DNA from: Cohnella endophytica
Lineage (GTDB): Bacteria > Bacillota > Bacilli > Paenibacillales > Paenibacillaceae
Direction: 5' to 3'
DNA: 64,000 nt
Assembly: GCF_003628305.1 (NCBI RefSeq)
Contig: NZ_RBZM01000006.1
Location: forward strand, 62,001-126,000
Positions 17,878 through 26,807 of the stretch are shown piece after piece. Every line of letters begins with the position of its first letter. Positions within the stretch are counted from its first letter, which is position 1. Made by a program: the position numbers and the translations under genes. The notes under the pieces were generated by a model. That model had not been told where the DNA came from. It did not search any database and worked only from the letters and a program-made list of their open reading frames with translations.

Positions 17878-19260
17878 ATGGGAATGTCGAATACAGGAAA
17901 ATCGAAAAAATACGTAACCGTTTTATCGAGCGCATTGTTGTTTGCCGGATTACTGGCCGGTTGCGGAGGCTCGAATAACAACGACAATGCTTCGCCATCC
18001 GTTAGCGCATCGCAGTCCGAGAGCGCTTCGCCGGCGGAGACCGAATCCAGCAAACCGCAGGAGAAGGTTACGATCTCTTTGCTCGTCGATAATTCGCAAG
18101 ATGCGGTTAGCGTAGCCAAGGCTTTGGTAGATGCCTTCCAAGCGAAAAACCCGAACATCACGGTCGAGACGGAAACTCGTCCGGCCGGCAGCGAAGGCGA
18201 CAACTTCGTGAAGACGCGTTTATCGACCGGAGATATGAATGACGTCTTTTTCTACAACTCCGGTTCGCTTATGCAAGCGCTTAATCCGGAGCAGAATATC
18301 CTGGATGTCACGAACGAGCCTTGGGAGGCCGACGTCATCGACTCCTTCAAGCAAACCGTGACCTTTAACGGCAAACAATATGGAGCTCCGACGAACGCAA
18401 CGATGGGCGGCGGTTGGTTCTACAATAAGAAAATCTACGCGCAACTCGGACTTTCCGTACCGAAGACTTGGGCCGAATTGATGGAGAACAACAAGAAGAT
18501 CAAGGAAGCGGGCATTACCGCAATTATCGGAACCTACAAGGATACGTGGACTTCGCAGCTCATCATGTTGGCGGATTATTATAACGTGCAAGCGGAAGCT
18601 CCGAACTTCGCGGCCGACTATACGGCGAATAAAGCGAAATATGCGACAACGCCCGCCGCATTAAGAAGCTTCCAGAAGCTTGAAGAGACGGTAGGCTACA
18701 TGAACAAGGATTACTTGGCCGCAACTTTGGATTCGGGTATCAAGATGCTAGCCGAAGGCAAGGGCGCACACTATCCGATGCTCACCTTTATCATCCCGAC
18801 CATCGCGCAGAACAATCCCGAGGCGATCAACGATATCGGATTTTTCGCCCAGCCCGGCGATGACGCGGACAAGAACGGAGTCACGGTATGGATGTCCCCG
18901 GCGGCTTATATTTACAAAAACTCTCAACACGTCGAAGAGGCGAAGAAGTTCCTAGCCTTCATCGCCTCCCCGGAGGGGATGGCCGCGGTCGGAACGGTGT
19001 CCCAACCGACTGGCCCTTACGTCGTCAAAGGCGCTGCGATGCCGGACAATGTCCCGCAAGTCGTCAAAGACATGCTCCCTTATTTCGATTCCGGCAAAAC
19101 GGCTCCGGCGCTCGAATACGTCTCTCCGATCAAGGGACCAAGCCTTGAACAGATTACGGTCGAGGTAGGTGCAGGGAAACGGAAGGCGGCGGACGCGGCT
19201 GCCATGTACGACAAAGACGTAGAGAAGCAAGCGCAACAACTCGGACTCGCCGGCTGGTAA
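17878..19260 (+). CDS. Sugar-binding lipoprotein of an ABC importer
   Basis: A 460-residue extracellular solute-binding protein (family 1). It has a lipoprotein signal with lipobox LLAGC (lipidated Cys29), then a Ser-rich spacer of low complexity and a two-lobe binding fold (GGGWFYNKKIYAQLG and TWAELMENNKKI blocks are typical). It captures an oligosaccharide outside the membrane and hands it to the two permeases downstream. It follows a YesM/YesN pair and precedes GH43 and GH78 genes, suggesting arabinose- or rhamnose-containing oligosaccharides. A strong hairpin after the stop probably raises its mRNA level relative to the permeases. Confidence 0.93.
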   Translation: MGMSNTGKSKKYVTVLSSALLFAGLLAGCGGSNNNDNASPSVSASQSESASPAETESSKPQEKVTISLLVDNSQDAVSVAKALVDAFQAKNPNITVETETRPAGSEGDNFVKTRLSTGDMNDVFFYNSGSLMQALNPEQNILDVTNEPWEADVIDSFKQTVTFNGKQYGAPTNATMGGGWFYNKKIYAQLGLSVPKTWAELMENNKKIKEAGITAIIGTYKDTWTSQLIMLADYYNVQAEAPNFAADYTANKAKYATTPAALRSFQKLEETVGYMNKDYLAATLDSGIKMLAEGKGAHYPMLTFIIPTIAQNNPEAINDIGFFAQPGDDADKNGVTVWMSPAAYIYKNSQHVEEAKKFLAFIASPEGMAAVGTVSQPTGPYVVKGAAMPDNVPQVVKDMLPYFDSGKTAPALEYVSPIKGPSLEQITVEVGAGKRKAADAAAMYDKDVEKQAQQLGLAGW

Positions 19261-19267
19261 AAGCCAC

Positions 19268-19308
19268 AAACGTCAAAAGGACATCTTGCTGTTGTCCTTT
19301 TGACGTTT
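19268..19308 (+). other. Intercistronic stem-loop between binding protein and permease
   Basis: A perfect 15-bp inverted repeat (19268-19282 with 19294-19308) and an 11-nt loop start 8 nt after the binding-protein stop. There is no T run behind it, so it is more likely an mRNA-stabilising 3' structure or a weak attenuator than a full terminator. Confidence 0.75.
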
Positions 19309-19349
19309 ATAGGGTCGGTTTCCAATAAACATTTGCAAGGGGAATCGAA

Positions 19350-20216
19350 ATGAACAAGGTATGGAAAAGAACCTACACCTACTACTTCCTGCTGCCTGCG
19401 GCGATTATCTACCTCGTCATTTTCATATTGCCGACGTTCATGTCCTTTTTCTTCAGCATGACCCGTTGGACGCTACAGGATTGGACCTTTACCGGGCTCC
19501 AGAACTTCAAGACGTTCTTCTACGAGTCGTCGCTCAATATCGGCTTCAAGAACACGTTCGTCTACGCCGTCGTTACCTGCGGCTTAAAGGTCGTATTCGG
19601 GCTGCTTCTGGGCGTCTTCCTTACTTCGAAAATACGGACCAAAAACTATCTCAGATCCGTCGTGTTTTTCCCCACCTTGGTAAGCACGATTGCCGTCGGC
19701 ATCGCCTTCAGCACGCTTATGCATCCGACGGAGGGTTTGATCAACACCACGCTGGCTTCCCTAGGAATATCCGGTCCGGATTGGCTGGGGGATACGCGAA
19801 TCGCGTTGCTGTCGGTTGCCTTCGTAGACGTCTGGAAAGGCGTCGGCTTCGCAACGGTTATCTATATCGCGGGCATCATGTCCATTCCCGAGGATTATTA
19901 CGAAGCTTTGCAGATTGACGGAGGAAATTCCTGGAACAAGTTCTGGAACATCATCCTTCCGTTGAGCCGATCGGCTACAAATACGGTCATCATCCTTGCG
20001 TTCATCGGCGGCTTGCGCAGCTTCGACATTCTATGGCCGATGACCCGCGGGGGTCCCGGCTTTGCAACGGACGTTATTGCCTCCATCATCTATAAACAAT
20101 ATCAAGCCGGCTTCTATGGCTTGGCAACGGCAGGTAACGTCATCTTGTTCCTTTTCGTGTCCTTGCTCGCCTTCCCGCTGTCGCTCTACCTGAACCGAAA
20201 AGAGGTGGACCTGTGA
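19350..20216 (+). CDS. Sugar ABC transporter permease, MalF/UgpA type
   Basis: A 288-residue permease with six predicted membrane segments, beginning with a typical TYYFLLPAAIIYLVIFILP segment. The EAA loop reads EALQIDGGNSWNKFWNIILP (about residues 185-204). It has an AAGGGG ribosome site before ATG 19350. Its stop overlaps the next permease start by 4 nt (GTGA), showing translational coupling. It is the middle gene of a binding protein-permease-permease operon. Confidence 0.93.
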   Translation: MNKVWKRTYTYYFLLPAAIIYLVIFILPTFMSFFFSMTRWTLQDWTFTGLQNFKTFFYESSLNIGFKNTFVYAVVTCGLKVVFGLLLGVFLTSKIRTKNYLRSVVFFPTLVSTIAVGIAFSTLMHPTEGLINTTLASLGISGPDWLGDTRIALLSVAFVDVWKGVGFATVIYIAGIMSIPEDYYEALQIDGGNSWNKFWNIILPLSRSATNTVIILAFIGGLRSFDILWPMTRGGPGFATDVIASIIYKQYQAGFYGLATAGNVILFLFVSLLAFPLSLYLNRKEVDL

Positions 20217-21043
20217 TTCGCAAACTCAATCGTTTCAGCGTAGAAGCCGGAGCGGTTCTGGCTTCGGTCGTTATTTTCTGGATTCCGCTTTATTTCGTGC
20301 TCGTTAATGCCATGAAGGATAAGAGAGGCGCTTCTCTGCGCAGCATGGCTTGGCCGACCTCTAACCACCTCTGGAGCAACGTCAAGGAAGTCATTAAAGC
20401 GCGGGATCACATGCTGATTCACGCCTTCATTAACAGTACTACGTTGACGGTCTTATCAATCGCCATATTACTGATCGTGTGCGCGATGGCCGGCTTCGTC
20501 ATGCAAAGGCGCTCCGACCGGTTTACGCCTTGGATTAGCTTCTTCGTGCTGGCGGGGTTGATCATCCCTCCTGCTATCGTCCCTACGATCTGGGTGCTAG
20601 AAAAGCTGCACCTCTTCAAGACGATGCTAGGAATCATCATGGTAGAGGTAGCTTTAGCGTTCCCGTTCGGCGTGTTGCTGTACCGAGGCTTCATGGGAGC
20701 GATTCCCCGGGAGATCGACGAAGCATCCGTGGTCGATGGGTGCGGCGGGTTTCGATTGTTTTTCCAAATTATTTTTCCGCTGTTGAAGCCCGTGAACGCG
20801 ACGATCATCGTGACCTCGTCGGTAGCGATTTTCAACGATTTCACCAACCCGCTCTACTTTTTCCCGGGCTCCAAGAACGCGACGGTACAGCTAACGCTCT
20901 ACAACTTCATGAGTCAATTCGTGTCGCAATACAACCTGCTCTATACGAACATTCTGCTTATCACCCTCCCTCCGCTCGTGCTGTTCATTATCTTCAATAA
21001 GAAGATCGTGGCGGGGATCACGGCGGGGGCCGTAAAGGGGTGA
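20213..21043 (+). CDS. Sugar ABC transporter permease, MalG type
   Basis: A 276-residue permease starting at GTG 20213 inside the previous stop. The EAA loop reads DEASVVDGCGGFRLFFQI (about residues 165-182), and the tail KIVAGITAGAVKG is family-typical. It completes the importer. As with the other importers here, no ATPase gene is nearby, so it must use a shared MsmX-type ATPase encoded elsewhere. Confidence 0.93.
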   Translation: MIRKLNRFSVEAGAVLASVVIFWIPLYFVLVNAMKDKRGASLRSMAWPTSNHLWSNVKEVIKARDHMLIHAFINSTTLTVLSIAILLIVCAMAGFVMQRRSDRFTPWISFFVLAGLIIPPAIVPTIWVLEKLHLFKTMLGIIMVEVALAFPFGVLLYRGFMGAIPREIDEASVVDGCGGFRLFFQIIFPLLKPVNATIIVTSSVAIFNDFTNPLYFFPGSKNATVQLTLYNFMSQFVSQYNLLYTNILLITLPPLVLFIIFNKKIVAGITAGAVKG

Positions 21044-21052
21044 GGATTAGGG

Positions 21053-21106
21053 CCCGCCCCCCAACGATGAACGATATCTTTTTTGGGGATGGCGGGTTTG
21101 ATTTTT
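21053..21106 (+). terminator. Terminator or attenuator
   Basis: A 12-bp GC-rich stem (CCCGCC+CCCCAA at 21053-21064 with TTGGGG+GGCGGG at 21083-21096, 2-nt bulge) is followed by TTTGATTTTT. It separates the importer from the hydrolase genes and may reduce readthrough. Confidence 0.7.
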
Positions 21107-21159
21107 CCATTTAGGAGGACTGTCTGCAAGAAACGATATCGAAAATACGGGAGGAATAA

Positions 21160-23640
21160 ATGATGTCGGGAAAATTGAGAAAGACGGTAACCTTTGCGTG
21201 TTTATTATTCGCTCTATTATTTCCCTTTTCGGGTGCTTTTGCCTATACGAACTATATGACGCTTCCTAGCGAAAACGCTAACGATGGGATAGGAGACCCT
21301 TTTGTAATGAAATACAATGGGACGTTCTATCTTTATACGAGTACGGGACAGGGGTATACCGGTTTTAAATGCTGGAGCTCGACCGATGCGGTTAACTGGA
21401 CCTACGCGGGAATATGTTCTGCCGAGGCCATCACGAACGATGGTTATGCTCCCGAAGTGGTTTATTGGAACGGCACGTTCTACATGTATACTTCTCCGAA
21501 GGGCCAAGGTCATTATGTGTTAACCAGCAGTAGCCCGACAGGGCCGTTTACCCTCGCCACCGGCAACTTGGGGCACAGCATAGACGGGTCCGTCTTTATC
21601 GACGACAATGGCAGCTGGACCTTCTACAGCGCGGGCGGCGACGGCATTCACGCGGCTCCCATGAGCAGTCCCACGTCGATCGGAACCGATGTGGTTCTGG
21701 GAGGTACGCAAATGAGCGGACAGTGGACGGAAGGCCCGACGGTTATCAAGAGAAACGGCACATATTATCTCACCGCTACCGGAAACCATGTCCTCAGCCC
21801 CGGATATCGGGTAAATGCCTTCTCGAATACGACGGGACCGCGTCAAGCTTTTACCCCGAATAATACGAATCCGATACTGTTGAGCAGCGAAGGCTCCAAT
21901 ATAGGCTTAGGGCACAACAGCATTTTTATCGGACCGGATCTGGATACGTATTATACGGTTTATCACAATTTAACGGGTGCTCCGGGAGGTTTGCCGATAC
22001 GGAAAGTTAATTTCGACGCCATCGGTTGGAACGGCGACAAGATGGTCATGTACGGGCCTACGAATTGGGCGATGCCGAACCCTGCTTTGCCGAACTTCGA
22101 GGATCGATTCCAGAGAGCGAGCGTAGGAACCGGATACTCCAATCTGAACGGAGGCACTTGGGGGATCACGAACAATTTCATGTATCAGAGCGCTAAGGGA
22201 AGTACGGCATTTTATATCAACTATGAAAATACGTTTACGACCGCAAGCGACTACACCGCGGAATATAACGTGAAGGAAATTTCCAAGGGAACGTCGGGAC
22301 CTAAACTCGGCGCCGTATACGGATACGTGGATGCAAGCAACTACGGCGTCGCGATCTTAAACGGCAATTTAAATCGGCTCGAGACGGTTACGTTGGTAAA
22401 CGGGGTATGGGATACGCAAGTGAATACGCCCCTGCCGGCCGGCTTCGACATTACCAAATTGCATACGATTCGCATCGAGAAATCCGGAACGACTTATAAG
22501 TATTTCGTCGATAAGATGCTGCTCGAAACGAAGGTCACGACGAGATTGGGAGCCGGCAAGGTCGGGTATTTGTCCTGCGACGACGAAGCTCAATTCGGCT
22601 ATATCGCCGTCAGCAACAAAGTGAACGGAAGCGGCATCTTCGATATGTACAAACCAATTCCGGGCACGATTCAGGCGGTTCATTACAATTCCGGCGGCGA
22701 AGGCGTAGGTTATCACGATACGACAAGCGGCAACGCGGGCGGAAAATATATCCGAAACGATAACGTCGATATCCGCGACAATCCCGAAGGCGGACACAAT
22801 ATCGGTTGGAACAGTACGGGAGAATGGTATAAGTATAATGTAAACGTTAAAGCGAACGGGTCGTATAACTTAGGTTTACGATATGCAACGACCTATACCG
22901 GAACTCAAGTGCGGGTATGGCTAGACTCCACGGACGTCACGGGCGTGGTTACCCTTCCGAGTACGGGCGGCTGGGATAACTGGCAAACGTATACGATCAA
23001 AGGCTTGAACCTGACGGCAGGAAACCACACCCTGAAAGTCGAAACCGTAACGGGCGAATTCGATTTCTATACGTTGCAATTTAATAGCGCGGATAACTCG
23101 TCCTTCACGAAGACGGACAACTTCGCCACCGCCTTTAGCGCCGATTGGAACTGGAGCGGCGGCAACTGGGCCATCGAAAGCGGAGAAGCAAGCATCGATA
23201 ATATCGGCAAACGGACGCTCGGAAGCACGGGCTGGTCGGATTACACCGTCGAGGCCGATATTAAAGGGATCGATGCTTTAAACAGCGGGATCATGGTTCG
23301 GGTGCAAAATCCCGCCCAGGGCGGCGCCGGCAACGATCCCGGTCTTGGAACCGACTTCTACCAAGGATACTTTGCCGGCATATCGCCCACTCAAATCGTG
23401 CTCGGCAAACAGAATTACAACTGGACCACCTTGAACACCGCTGCCGGGACCTACAATCTCAACACCTGGTACCATATGAAAGTAGTCGTCAGCGGCAACA
23501 ACATCAAAGTCTATGTCGGAGATATGGTCAATCCCAAAATCGATTTTACCGACAACGTTAATCCGTTCATCACCGGGAAAGTAGGCCTCAGATCCCACTA
23601 TGCCCATACTCACTTCGATAACTTCAGCGTGACGCATTAA
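21160..23640 (+). CDS. Secreted GH43 arabinanase/arabinosidase-like enzyme with CBM6
   Basis: An 826-residue exported protein. Order: signal peptide (1-28); five-bladed GH43 propeller (32-305) with the catalytic triad in place (base Asp46 in IGDPFV, pKa-modulating Asp142 in SIDGSV, acid Glu191 in WTEGPTV); a concanavalin-like sandwich (315-490); CBM6 (500-643; GGEGVGYHD and NIGWNSTGEWYKY); and a C-terminal LamG-like module (650-826) related to those in the 3962-6106 protein. GH43 enzymes act mainly on arabinan and arabinoxylan. Neighbouring galactanase and rhamnosidase genes favour pectic arabinan, but xylan cannot be excluded. GGGAGGAA precedes ATG 21160. The GH78 gene starts 28 nt downstream, so the two are cotranscribed. 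Confidence 0.9.
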   Translation: MMSGKLRKTVTFACLLFALLFPFSGAFAYTNYMTLPSENANDGIGDPFVMKYNGTFYLYTSTGQGYTGFKCWSSTDAVNWTYAGICSAEAITNDGYAPEVVYWNGTFYMYTSPKGQGHYVLTSSSPTGPFTLATGNLGHSIDGSVFIDDNGSWTFYSAGGDGIHAAPMSSPTSIGTDVVLGGTQMSGQWTEGPTVIKRNGTYYLTATGNHVLSPGYRVNAFSNTTGPRQAFTPNNTNPILLSSEGSNIGLGHNSIFIGPDLDTYYTVYHNLTGAPGGLPIRKVNFDAIGWNGDKMVMYGPTNWAMPNPALPNFEDRFQRASVGTGYSNLNGGTWGITNNFMYQSAKGSTAFYINYENTFTTASDYTAEYNVKEISKGTSGPKLGAVYGYVDASNYGVAILNGNLNRLETVTLVNGVWDTQVNTPLPAGFDITKLHTIRIEKSGTTYKYFVDKMLLETKVTTRLGAGKVGYLSCDDEAQFGYIAVSNKVNGSGIFDMYKPIPGTIQAVHYNSGGEGVGYHDTTSGNAGGKYIRNDNVDIRDNPEGGHNIGWNSTGEWYKYNVNVKANGSYNLGLRYATTYTGTQVRVWLDSTDVTGVVTLPSTGGWDNWQTYTIKGLNLTAGNHTLKVETVTGEFDFYTLQFNSADNSSFTKTDNFATAFSADWNWSGGNWAIESGEASIDNIGKRTLGSTGWSDYTVEADIKGIDALNSGIMVRVQNPAQGGAGNDPGLGTDFYQGYFAGISPTQIVLGKQNYNWTTLNTAAGTYNLNTWYHMKVVVSGNNIKVYVGDMVNPKIDFTDNVNPFITGKVGLRSHYAHTHFDNFSVTH

Positions 23641-23668
23641 TTTTCCGAGCATCAGGAGGAGCACGATC

Positions 23669-26614
23669 ATGTCGATCATCGCCAAGAGCACGCCATGGAA
23701 AGGCAATTGGATTTGGGGAGGCTCCGAGGAAAGCCCGCGCAACGAATGGCGCTGGTTCAGAACCTCGTTCGTCTGTCCTTACGGTCTGGAAAGTTCGGCT
23801 AAGGCCGTATTATGGATTACGGCGGACTCCCGTTACGAAGTGTACGTCAATGGTACAAGAGTCGGAAGAGGCCCCGTTCGTTATTTCTCGACGGATATTT
23901 TCTATGACGGCCATGAAGTCGGGCATCTTCTTCGACGCGGCGAAGTCAACACGATCGCGGTTCAAGCGATGCATTTCGGCGTCTCTAACTTCGCCTATAT
24001 AAGGGGACGGGGAGGGCTGCTCGCTCAATTAGACGTATTCTCCGGCAATGACGAAATCACGCTTGCCAAGACGGGGGACGACTGGAAGACGTCCGTTCAT
24101 GCGGGGCAAGACCCGGCCATTTCCCGCATGTCCTGCCAGACGGCGTTCGCGGAACGAATCGACGGAAGACGGCTTGCGGAAGATTGGACGTCTATCGATT
24201 ATTCGGATGCCGACTGGCAGCAGGCGACGGTTATTGGCCCGGTAGGGATGGAGCCTTGGGTGAGGCTCCATCCGAGGGACATTCCGTATTTGACGGAGGA
24301 GCCCGTTCTGCCTACGCGAGTGACTTCTTTAAATAGAGTCGTTCCCTATCGGCTTACGGCTTTTATCGACGCGTACCGCTTGATGAAGGCTCCCGGCGAA
24401 GAGAATGCCAATCATATCCGATTCTGCGGCGCTTTCGCGACGATTATTCGCTTGCGAGAAGAAGCGGAAGTCAAGGTCATGCTCCACATTGGCGGCCTCG
24501 GTATCGTCCGGCTGGGAGAGCGGCTTTACTCCGGAGAGGAACTGGCAGGCGAGCCGCCTCTTGCTTGCATTCGCGCCAAATTGCCGGCAGGCGACCATTT
24601 GTTGCTCTACACCGTGTACGGCCCGGAACATGGCCATAGCAACCGGTTCGGAGTCGACGCGGACAAAGAGATCGAGTGGATCTCTCCTGTCGAAGCGGAG
24701 CTTCCCGAGACCGGCGAGCCGATGTCTCCGTTCGTTCGCGTCGGACCTTCTTTTACGTATACCTGCATCGATTACGTAGACCAGTATGCGTTGCTTTCTT
24801 CGTGGGAAACGGAGAAGATCCGCTTCGCCGATCGAATCGCTCCGCTATCGAGCATCGGCGACCTGCGGGAATCGGGTTATCCGCTCGAGCCTGTTCCGCA
24901 CGGCTTAGCTAATGGAGAAGATGCGTTCATGCCGCAGTTCGCCAAGCGCGAATCCGAAGCGTATTCCGTTCCCGCCAGTCTGCAACGTATCGCCGTCGCT
25001 TCCGCGGACCCGGGCGTTGTACCCGTATTCAATAATGGAGACACGGAGTTCATGCTCGATTTCGGCAAGGAGTGGAGCGGGTACCTGGAATTCGAACTGG
25101 AAGCCGAAGAGGGACTTACGGTCGATTGGTATGGCATCGAATATCGGAAGGACACATATGTTCAACATACGTTCGGCTTAGACAATACGCTTCGTTACGT
25201 GACGCGCGAAGGGTTTCAACGATACGCGTCTCCCGTCCGAAGAGGGTTCCGGTATTTGATCGTCACGGTCCGCGGTGCTACGAAACCGGTGCTCGTCCGC
25301 GGCGTCCGGCTCGTGCAAAGCAACTATCCCGCGCCAGAGATCGGCGCGTTCCAGTGCTCGGACGATAAGCTGGGCCGGGTATGGGACATTTCCAAGCATA
25401 CGACGAAACTCTGCATGGAAGATACGTTCGTCGACTGTCCGGCCTACGAGCAGACCTTCTGGGTAGGGGATAGCCGCAACGAAGCGCTCGTCAATTACTA
25501 TACGTTCGGCGGGACGGACATCGTGGAACGATGCCTCCGGCTTGTTCCGGGATCCGGGTTTCAGACGCCGCTATACGGAGACCAGGTACCTAGCGCTTGG
25601 ACGTCCGTCATTCCGAACTGGACGTTCTTCTGGATCGTGGCTTGCCGGGAATACGCCGAGCATACGGGCAACCGCGCGTTCGCGGCGGAAATGCTGCCTT
25701 CGATCTTATCGACGTTAAGAGCGTATTTGACGCATCTAAACGCCGACGATCTACTGGACATGAAGGGATGGAACCTGCTGGACTGGGCGCCGATCGATCA
25801 ACCGGATGACGGCATCGTTACGCACCAGAACGTCATGCTCAAAAAGGCGCTGGAAGAAGCGGTAGCAATTGCCGAGTTCGCGGGAATACCCGAAGAGTCT
25901 AAACAATTCGAGGCATTCGCCGCTAGAATGAAATCGGCAATCAACAGGCATCTCTGGAGCGATGAGCGCCAAGCTTATCTCGATTGCATTCATCCGGGAG
26001 GCCGCCGCTCGACCGTGTTCAGCATGCAGACGCAAGTCATGGCGTTGCTGGCGGGCGTTGCGGAAGAGGAACGATCGGAGACGCTGAAACGTTACTTGAC
26101 CGCCACCCCGGAAGGATTCGTACCGATCGGAAGCCCGTTCATGTCCTTCTTCTATTACGAAATGTTAATGAAAAGCGGCAACGTGCAATGGATGCTCGAC
26201 GACATTCGCGATAACTTCGGGTTTATGCTCGATAACGATGCGACGACGTGCTGGGAGATGTACGGGCACACGACGATGAACCGCGCGAACGAGAATGATT
26301 TGACCCGTAGCCATTGCCACGCCTGGTCCGCGGCTCCCGGCTATTTTCTGGGCGCGTATGTGTTAGGCGTACGACCTGCCACGCCGGGATGGGCGAAGGT
26401 CATTATCGAACCGTTGAATGGCGATTTAAGTTGGGCCAAGGGAACCGTGCCTCTGCCGCTAGGCGGGTGCATCGATGTCGAATGGAAAGCCGAAAACGGG
26501 GAGATCTCCTCGCTCGTTGTTACGGCTCCCGAACCAACGGAGCTCGATATTCGAGTTCCAGAGACTTGTACCGTCAGCATTAGACGGGTAAGACAACTTC
26601 CGGAATCTAACTGA
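23669..26614 (+). CDS. GH78 alpha-L-rhamnosidase (cytosolic)
   Basis: A 981-residue protein without a signal peptide. N-terminal beta-sandwich domains (TADSRYEVYVNGTRVGRGP) precede an (alpha/alpha)6 barrel with the GH78 signature near residues 590-605: DCPAYEQTFWVGDSR, in which Glu594 and Asp601 correspond to conserved acidic positions. Conserved TTCWEMYGH and HCHAWSAAPGYFLG follow near the end. GH78 inverting enzymes release terminal alpha-L-rhamnose. With a cytosolic location and a transporter operon upstream, it probably removes rhamnose from imported rhamnogalacturonan or arabinogalactan fragments. AGGAGGAGC precedes ATG 23669. Confidence 0.93.
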   Translation: MSIIAKSTPWKGNWIWGGSEESPRNEWRWFRTSFVCPYGLESSAKAVLWITADSRYEVYVNGTRVGRGPVRYFSTDIFYDGHEVGHLLRRGEVNTIAVQAMHFGVSNFAYIRGRGGLLAQLDVFSGNDEITLAKTGDDWKTSVHAGQDPAISRMSCQTAFAERIDGRRLAEDWTSIDYSDADWQQATVIGPVGMEPWVRLHPRDIPYLTEEPVLPTRVTSLNRVVPYRLTAFIDAYRLMKAPGEENANHIRFCGAFATIIRLREEAEVKVMLHIGGLGIVRLGERLYSGEELAGEPPLACIRAKLPAGDHLLLYTVYGPEHGHSNRFGVDADKEIEWISPVEAELPETGEPMSPFVRVGPSFTYTCIDYVDQYALLSSWETEKIRFADRIAPLSSIGDLRESGYPLEPVPHGLANGEDAFMPQFAKRESEAYSVPASLQRIAVASADPGVVPVFNNGDTEFMLDFGKEWSGYLEFELEAEEGLTVDWYGIEYRKDTYVQHTFGLDNTLRYVTREGFQRYASPVRRGFRYLIVTVRGATKPVLVRGVRLVQSNYPAPEIGAFQCSDDKLGRVWDISKHTTKLCMEDTFVDCPAYEQTFWVGDSRNEALVNYYTFGGTDIVERCLRLVPGSGFQTPLYGDQVPSAWTSVIPNWTFFWIVACREYAEHTGNRAFAAEMLPSILSTLRAYLTHLNADDLLDMKGWNLLDWAPIDQPDDGIVTHQNVMLKKALEEAVAIAEFAGIPEESKQFEAFAARMKSAINRHLWSDERQAYLDCIHPGGRRSTVFSMQTQVMALLAGVAEEERSETLKRYLTATPEGFVPIGSPFMSFFYYEMLMKSGNVQWMLDDIRDNFGFMLDNDATTCWEMYGHTTMNRANENDLTRSHCHAWSAAPGYFLGAYVLGVRPATPGWAKVIIEPLNGDLSWAKGTVPLPLGGCIDVEWKAENGEISSLVVTAPEPTELDIRVPETCTVSIRRVRQLPESN

Positions 26615-26633
26615 AATAATCAGCGAGACAAAA

Positions 26634-26685
26634 AAAGAACCTTGATGGCCGCCGGATAACTAGGCGCATCAAGGTTCTTTGCCTT
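26634..26685 (+). terminator. Rho-independent terminator (possibly two-way)
   Basis: A 14-bp perfect stem (26634-26647 with 26667-26680). The T tail on this strand is short (TTCTTTGCCTTT), while the opposite strand has eight consecutive T (from the A run at 26629-26636), so it would also stop leftward transcripts. Confidence 0.8.
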
Positions 26686-26807
26686 TAACGAGCTTAGTCG
26701 CTCCCAGTGGGAACATGGATTTCGGACGATTTTGCGGCTTACATCTGTTTCAATAGATATGGTACAGTTATACCGACCAAGTTTTTGGACGGAAGGCGTG
26801 AACCCGC

